Positions 59,639 through 64,000 of a stretch of 64,000 nt of DNA are shown in pieces. The stretch lies in the IMG/VR virus record IMGVR_UViG_3300042549_008312, positions 1 to 64,000 of that record; one strand, 5' to 3'. The notes beneath the pieces were generated by a model, which ran no database searches, was not told the origin of the DNA, and saw only the letters and a list, made by a program, of their open reading frames with translations. Source of the stretch: a virus. Position 1 is the stretch's first letter. Every line of letters begins with the position of its first letter. The position numbers and the translations under genes were made by a program.

Positions 59639-60046
59639 TTACAATAAAAGTAGTAATGTTAGTATAAAAACTCCACCGCTAGTTATATAGGAAATATTTC
59701 TTTGTCTTTTATAACCTTTTATATTATGATTTAAATCTGAAATATGTTCGTCTTTTGTTTGAATGACCTTATCTTTAGTGGTTATTATAGTATCTTTTTC
59801 CGTTATAATATGTTTTTGGTCAATGATGATACTATCTTTTTCAACCGACTGTTTGGTTATTAAATTAAGACTATCCCTTGTAACACCTATTTCAGCTTTT
59901 AATAACTTATGGTCCTTTTTGAGGATCAATGCGTTTCTTATTGCCGCACAAGGTACGCAGCAGGTTGAATCACTTAAATTCGTCTGCGAAAGAGCTGGAG
60001 AGCTCACCGCTAGACATAGCATTAATACGATTAATATCTTGTTCAT
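59639..60046 (-). CDS. Exported coiled-coil protein, spanin-like partner, 135 aa
   Basis: Signal peptide (about residues 1-20, ALS-Q), CC motif, long coiled coil with a repeated IITxKDxxI pattern, then a C-terminal TM (about 115-135). Overlaps the next gene by 77 nt in another frame, as Rz/Rz1 pairs do. No clear lipobox, so outer-membrane attachment is not shown. Confidence 0.6.
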   Translation of the reverse strand: MNKILIVLMLCLAVSSPALSQTNLSDSTCCVPCAAIRNALILKKDHKLLKAEIGVTRDSLNLITKQSVEKDSIIIDQKHIITEKDTIITTKDKVIQTKDEHISDLNHNIKGYKRQRNISYITSGGVFILTLLLLL

Positions 60047-60308
60047 GTGCCTTTTTTTCCTTATTTAGTTTATTTTTTAAACCAGCCAACTCAACATTAA
60101 ATGCTGCGATTTTAGCATTTCTATTCTCAACGGATTTGTTTAAAGAATCTATTCTTAGATTACTTTTTGTGATTTTTATATTTAATGAATCAATTGTTTT
60201 TTGATAGTGGCTTGTATCGATTACGTTGTTTTTTTTATTAAAAACACTCGTATAGATTAAAAAACCAATACCCAAAAAAAAGATTAAAAAAAGTATATTT
60301 TTTTTCAT
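59970..60308 (-). CDS. Inner-membrane spanin-like (Rz-like) protein, 112 aa
   Basis: N-terminal TM anchor (about residues 4-22) followed by a periplasmic coiled coil (IDSLNIKITKSNLRIDSLNK...). Size, topology, overlap with the neighbour and proximity to the amidase fit an i-spanin that disrupts the outer membrane at lysis. Inference from layout. Confidence 0.6.
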   Translation of the reverse strand: MKKNILFLIFFLGIGFLIYTSVFNKKNNVIDTSHYQKTIDSLNIKITKSNLRIDSLNKSVENRNAKIAAFNVELAGLKNKLNKEKKAHEQDINRINAMSSGELSSSFADEFK

Positions 60309-60871
60309 TATTGTAAAGGGTTTTGTGATTGCTTGTTTTGTGTGATCTTAATCAAATTATTTCTTCCGATTTGTGGGTCGTTATATGATCTACCAATTGT
60401 GTTTAATAAATTTAACAAATCTTGGTTTAAAATCAAGGTTCCACCAATTAAATTAATCTTAGGGTCCTCTTCATCAGTATCAACCACAATCTCTTTAACA
60501 CCATCCAAAGTAGGATTTTTAATGACATCAGCTGTTAATATTACACGACCATTCTCTAACCTGATATTAACGTACGGTAACATCAAACCAGTGGCACCAA
60601 TAAAATCACCAATAGCTTTTGTAAACTCAGTTTTACTTTCATCAGATAACTGAATATCATCAGCTTTACTTAAATAACCAACGGTATTAATATTGTCAAA
60701 TGTTAATTCCTCACCATCCTTTGATTCAACCTCAACAGGTTCTGTTCTAACCATTTCATCGTTTTCATTTAATAATGATTTAGTTTTTTTAGCCGATTCC
60801 TGTAATTGAACCGTTCTTACTTTGTGTAGTAATGATTTAATATCATCGTAGCTTTTATCGTAATTGTTCAT
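60308..60871 (-). CDS. Hypothetical virion-type protein, 187 aa
   Basis: N-terminal helix with VQLQE-S and SLLNE motifs, then an acidic linker and a mixed domain. Starts inside the end of the amidase gene (17-nt overlap). Confidence 0.5.
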   Translation of the reverse strand: MNNYDKSYDDIKSLLHKVRTVQLQESAKKTKSLLNENDEMVRTEPVEVESKDGEELTFDNINTVGYLSKADDIQLSDESKTEFTKAIGDFIGATGLMLPYVNIRLENGRVILTADVIKNPTLDGVKEIVVDTDEEDPKINLIGGTLILNQDLLNLLNTIGRSYNDPQIGRNNLIKITQNKQSQNPLQ

Positions 60872-61481
60872 GTTTGTATTCTTTATTTATTAATTCATTT
60901 ATTTTCTTAAAATCGGCTGCTGGTGACAAATCATAGTTGTTTTTTGTGTAATTACTCCTATTCAATACCCCTTTTTGTAAGTTTGGTTTATTTATAACAA
61001 TATTATTCCCTATAAAATCTTTTATTATGCCGTATTCTATACATAAATAGTCTATTAATTCCGCAAGTTTCGTGTACTGTTCATCGGAATAAGTAGCCCA
61101 ATGTTTTTTATTTCTCCAAGGTATATCAACTACATCACCAAAATATTCAGAACCTTTCCAGGTAAAATATTTATCTAAAGCAAGGTCTTTACTTAACCAA
61201 CCAACATTTTCTAAACAAATTGTTATTGAATTTTTTTCTATTTGCTGTTCCCACATAAGTAGGCTATAGTATTTAGGATCAAAGTGCTGGTAAATTTCTC
61301 CGCTTTGTGAAATAAAAAAACACGGCAATCGGTTGTATTTACCGTTGTACCGTGTTTTAATTTTTACCAAGTACTCACCAATGGTACATGACGTATGTGT
61401 AAGAATTATTTGTTTCTTTTTGGTTTTGTTTTTCTGTATGCTCTCATTACTATCAAAGTAATATTCCTTATTGACCACCAT
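60855..61481 (-). CDS. N-acetylmuramoyl-L-alanine amidase (Amidase_2) endolysin
   Basis: 208 aa. ILTHTS near residue 27 supplies the first zinc His, SITICLENVGW and YSDEQYTKLAELIDYLC match the family. The third ligand region reads NYTKNNYDLSPAADF, where the usual His appears replaced by Asn, so activity is not certain. Would cut peptidoglycan at lysis; neighbours are spanin-like genes and a membrane protein. Confidence 0.75.
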   Translation of the reverse strand: MVVNKEYYFDSNESIQKNKTKKKQIILTHTSCTIGEYLVKIKTRYNGKYNRLPCFFISQSGEIYQHFDPKYYSLLMWEQQIEKNSITICLENVGWLSKDLALDKYFTWKGSEYFGDVVDIPWRNKKHWATYSDEQYTKLAELIDYLCIEYGIIKDFIGNNIVINKPNLQKGVLNRSNYTKNNYDLSPAADFKKINELINKEYKHEQLR

Positions 61482-62337
61482 CTTTTGTGAAAACCATAAT
61501 ATTTTCTATTCCGTTATTCTTAATTTCATCAGTTTTATCGTAAACAGGATAGTTTTCTAAATCGTTTTCAGTTGGGGTTTCTTCAATAGCGGGTTCTTCG
61601 ACAATTTCTGGTTCTGTGTTAATTTGAATATCTATTAAAGAATCTTCTTCAAAATTATTATCCAGATCATCATCCACATCTTCACCAGTTTCATATGGTG
61701 TGAAAGCTAAAGCTGTTGGTTCATCCTCTAAATCATCTTGAGTAATTTCGGGTAATTTACCCTCTTTACGTAATTCATCAACTTTTTCCCAAACTTTTTT
61801 AGCCTCATCATTTAAATTTGATTGTGTAACCGCATCAGTTATTTGTGTTTGTGTTACAGAATCGGTTATTTGGTCATTTACTGCGGTTGTTGTCTCGTCA
61901 TCTGGTCTTATATAATCAACCAATGATTTAATAAAACCTAAAGCCACTAATGGTAAGATTGCCCCACTAACAATTGACAATATTCTTTTTTGTTCAATGG
62001 GGTCACTATCAACTAAACCAAATAATTCAATCCATGACTGGTAGTTAGTTAAATGGGTATAAGCAAAAAAAGCATTACCCATCGCCTGCATTGCCGTTAA
62101 CATAAAAAATAAGGCCCATACAATACCCTTATTCATTTTCTTAAGGGCTATAATGGATGCTAACGATGCTGCGGCACCAACCTCAAAGGCCAGCGCCAAT
62201 GTTACGGCTAGCCATCTTGGGTTTGATAACTCAAAGAAATCAATTACGTGGATTGTTGATATCAAAGATACCATCACATACAATGTGACAAACGTTCCAA
62301 TTATAAAGTTTCTTGTTAATTTATTTTCTGATCGCAT
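61468..62337 (-). CDS. Polytopic membrane protein with acidic tail, 289 aa
   Basis: Four TM segments (about 10-32, 42-64, 72-92 and 120-140), then a long acidic cytoplasmic tail. Located between endolysin and ArdC-like genes. A holin-like role is possible but the length is unusual. Confidence 0.6.
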   Translation of the reverse strand: MRSENKLTRNFIIGTFVTLYVMVSLISTIHVIDFFELSNPRWLAVTLALAFEVGAAASLASIIALKKMNKGIVWALFFMLTAMQAMGNAFFAYTHLTNYQSWIELFGLVDSDPIEQKRILSIVSGAILPLVALGFIKSLVDYIRPDDETTTAVNDQITDSVTQTQITDAVTQSNLNDEAKKVWEKVDELRKEGKLPEITQDDLEDEPTALAFTPYETGEDVDDDLDNNFEEDSLIDIQINTEPEIVEEPAIEETPTENDLENYPVYDKTDEIKNNGIENIMVFTKDGGQ

Positions 62338-63863
62338 TAATTCAAAATTGTTTTAAATATGTTTTTTGTTTCGTTAATTTCTTCCATAACCTCATCAAGT
62401 GAGTCTTCTTTTTTACCCAAAGGAGCTTTTAATAATTTAGCGACCTCACCTTGCGTAACCAAATCACCGTGAATAATTTGTTCTTCAGCCTCACCCATAA
62501 CAACATGTTTGTTAATGTTTCTGATAACAACATTTGCTGTTGTTGTGATTACATCCAAATTACCGATGATACTATCTTTAGTACCCTGCCAAAGAGCAAT
62601 ATAATTTACAGCGTATTTTAAACCTGGTACGTCAAAAGATTTTAAAACAACATATGCAACTGATTCAGCTTGTAATTCCAAAACTTTAGGTAGGTCTCTA
62701 CCAACATACGCATCCAAAATATGTTTTGATTTTTCACTTAAATTACCATCTTTAGTTTCTTCAGCCTTGGCTTTTGTTTTTAAAAATTCCTGGTGCATTA
62801 ATTCATGGGCAAATTCGTGTATGGCTGTTGAAGCTTTACCAACACCAACAGCATCGCTAGAGATTCTAACTTTACCACCAGCTGAATAACCTTTTTCACC
62901 ACCTTTGGAATCTTCAACAGCGAAATCAATACCATAATCTTGGTAAACTTTAACCATCGCATCAAAGATCTTATCAGCAACTTCATTTTCTTCAGTACTA
63001 AACCAGTCTAGTTTTGGTTTTTCAACAGAAGAAGCACCTTCACCTTTATCATTAACAACATCGGCAGTATCATAAACAGGATATAGTATATACGGCATTG
63101 ACGCAACTGGATCATTCATCATTTTTTCCATTTTTTGTTGCATATCTGGGGATAATTTACCACCTTTACCAAACTTCTTCATGAATTCCTCTTTTCTAGT
63201 TTTTTTATCTAGAGCCGTAGGCGGTTTAAGTGTTGGTCTCCAAATAATAATTTGTTGAGCACCTTCTTTTGGGGCATAACCTAATTTAGACCAACCAGAT
63301 CTTGAATTAACTTTTGTCGCATCCCTTTTTTGAATATAAATCAAAATTTGGTTATTGAATGAATAACCTGGAAATTTAGCCAACCAGTCAAAATATTCTT
63401 TAATCTTCCCAGTTAAAGTAACGCTATCAACCTCATCAGCCAATTCATTAATAAAGCCCTCAATCTTTTTAATAATGTCATCTTTTGACACATCAGACTC
63501 GGGTGCAATAGGTGCTGACATAACAGCATCTTTAACATCCTCGAGCTTTTGTATTAACTCATTAGCTTCGTTTGAACCACCTAAAGATTTATTTGCTTCC
63601 GCAACAGCTCTTTTAGCTATCTCAATAACAGCCTCAATCGGTTTAAACTTATCGTTCAACCACCATTGTTTATTGGTGCCGTCCCACATAAAACCGTTTC
63701 TCTTTAATATATCTTTAGCTGCGATTACTTCTTTTGTAGCAGCATTAGGCTCTTCTAAATCGGAGACAACAATAACTCTGTTTGACCCGAATTGATCTTT
63801 AACGACTTTAGCTAAAGTTAAAGCCTCATTAATTGATGATTTTGTGTGTTTAAATACTAACAT
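62337..63863 (-). CDS. ArdC-like antirestriction protein with HExxH peptidase domain
   Basis: 508 aa. SINE-A sits at residues 10-14. Residues about 165-215 match the ArdC N-terminal ssDNA-binding type (FNNQILIYIQKRDATKV, GWSKLGY, IIIWRP). HEFAH at 349-353 with ELQAESVAYVV downstream forms the metallopeptidase. ArdC protects incoming DNA from restriction. With the cleavable N-terminus, packaging and injection with the DNA is an attractive inference. Confidence 0.78.
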   Translation of the reverse strand: MLVFKHTKSSINEALTLAKVVKDQFGSNRVIVVSDLEEPNAATKEVIAAKDILKRNGFMWDGTNKQWWLNDKFKPIEAVIEIAKRAVAEANKSLGGSNEANELIQKLEDVKDAVMSAPIAPESDVSKDDIIKKIEGFINELADEVDSVTLTGKIKEYFDWLAKFPGYSFNNQILIYIQKRDATKVNSRSGWSKLGYAPKEGAQQIIIWRPTLKPPTALDKKTRKEEFMKKFGKGGKLSPDMQQKMEKMMNDPVASMPYILYPVYDTADVVNDKGEGASSVEKPKLDWFSTEENEVADKIFDAMVKVYQDYGIDFAVEDSKGGEKGYSAGGKVRISSDAVGVGKASTAIHEFAHELMHQEFLKTKAKAEETKDGNLSEKSKHILDAYVGRDLPKVLELQAESVAYVVLKSFDVPGLKYAVNYIALWQGTKDSIIGNLDVITTTANVVIRNINKHVVMGEAEEQIIHGDLVTQGEVAKLLKAPLGKKEDSLDEVMEEINETKNIFKTILN

Positions 63864-63867
63864 TTGA

Positions 63868-64000
63868 TTATTTGTTTTCCAAAGCGTTTATTTCTTTATC
63901 GATTTCAGCTTGTCTGGTAACATCTAACATTTTTCTATCGGTTGATTGGATCATACGTTTTTCGGTTCTAAGACCTTCAAGTCTTAAATCTTCGTGTGTG
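63868..64000 (-). CDS. Hypothetical helical protein, C-terminal part (cut by window edge)
   Basis: Open frame from the right edge to TAA at 63868-63870; charged heptads (DLRLEGLRTEKRM, TRQAEIDKEINALE). Confidence 0.6.
   Translation of the reverse strand, partial: THEDLRLEGLRTEKRMIQSTDRKMLDVTRQAEIDKEINALENK

Overview
The window reads as part of a large, AT-rich tailed-phage genome whose host is probably a member of the Bacteroidota (Flavobacteriia-like). Evidence for a phage: densely packed, overlapping small genes mostly on the minus strand, collagen-like fibre genes, a lysis-type cassette, two RNA ligases, a tRNA array, a GIY-YIG homing endonuclease and thymidylate synthase. Evidence for the host: TAnnTTTG promoter boxes of the Bacteroidota type, a tmRNA tag starting GES, and almost no visible Shine-Dalgarno sites. 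No terminase, major capsid or polymerase gene lies in the window, so the exact phage group is not determined.

Layout. 1-2.2 kb: thyA (partial) and smpB. 2.2-10.3 kb: a compact RNA-repair operon with two RNA ligases (Rnl1-like and Rnl5-like), a P-loop kinase, two HAD phosphatases of the Swiss-army-knife RNA-repair type, a cyclic-phosphate-processing receiver-like protein, a DEDDh exonuclease and a metallophosphoesterase. 10.4-20.7 kb: a 1123-aa virion-like protein, small hypotheticals, a secreted NUC1 nuclease, a ClpP-like protease and thioredoxin. 20.7-22.8 kb: three tRNAs, a thioesterase, ssrA (tmRNA) and tRNA-Leu. 22.9-24.5 kb: two plus-strand genes. 24.5-30.5 kb: IMPDH/GMP-reductase-like enzyme and a glycan cluster (glycosyltransferases, methyltransferase, FabH-like, acyltransferases, DegT-like). 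30.6-33.5 kb: a tRNA array with long folded spacers, a GIY-YIG endonuclease gene and a circularly permuted tRNA-Arg gene. 33.9-41.3 kb: RNase H-like, metallophosphoesterase, LRR and metalloprotease genes. 41.3-47.3 kb: two collagen-like fibre genes. 47.5-51.5 kb: ClpP, an unknown 568-aa protein, a structured RNA, and a DUF2828/Ro-like VWA protein. 51.6-64 kb: small genes, a 1052-aa virion-like protein, spanin-like genes, an amidase, a membrane protein and an ArdC-like metalloprotease.

The most notable theme is RNA. A tRNA-Arg(UCU) gene is present with its 3' half upstream of its 5' half. The two halves rebuild a perfect cloverleaf whose break falls in the anticodon stem, and the flanks can fold into 22 base pairs that bring the break together. 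Joining that break would need an RNA ligase, and the same window carries two ligases plus end-healing enzymes. The phage also encodes complete trans-translation (SmpB and a tmRNA with a 26-residue tag that lacks the usual AA end), two ClpP-like proteases, and a Ro-like protein followed by a 170-nt RNA closed by a terminal stem.

Two promoter patterns recur. One is TAnnTTTG placed 4-5 nt before ATG, implying leaderless mRNAs. The other is TATTTATA before virion-type genes, a candidate late promoter. Many virion-type or injected-type proteins carry an INE/LSE/VNE plus G, A or S motif near the N-terminus, like the capsid-targeting propeptides cleaved by T4-type prohead proteases.
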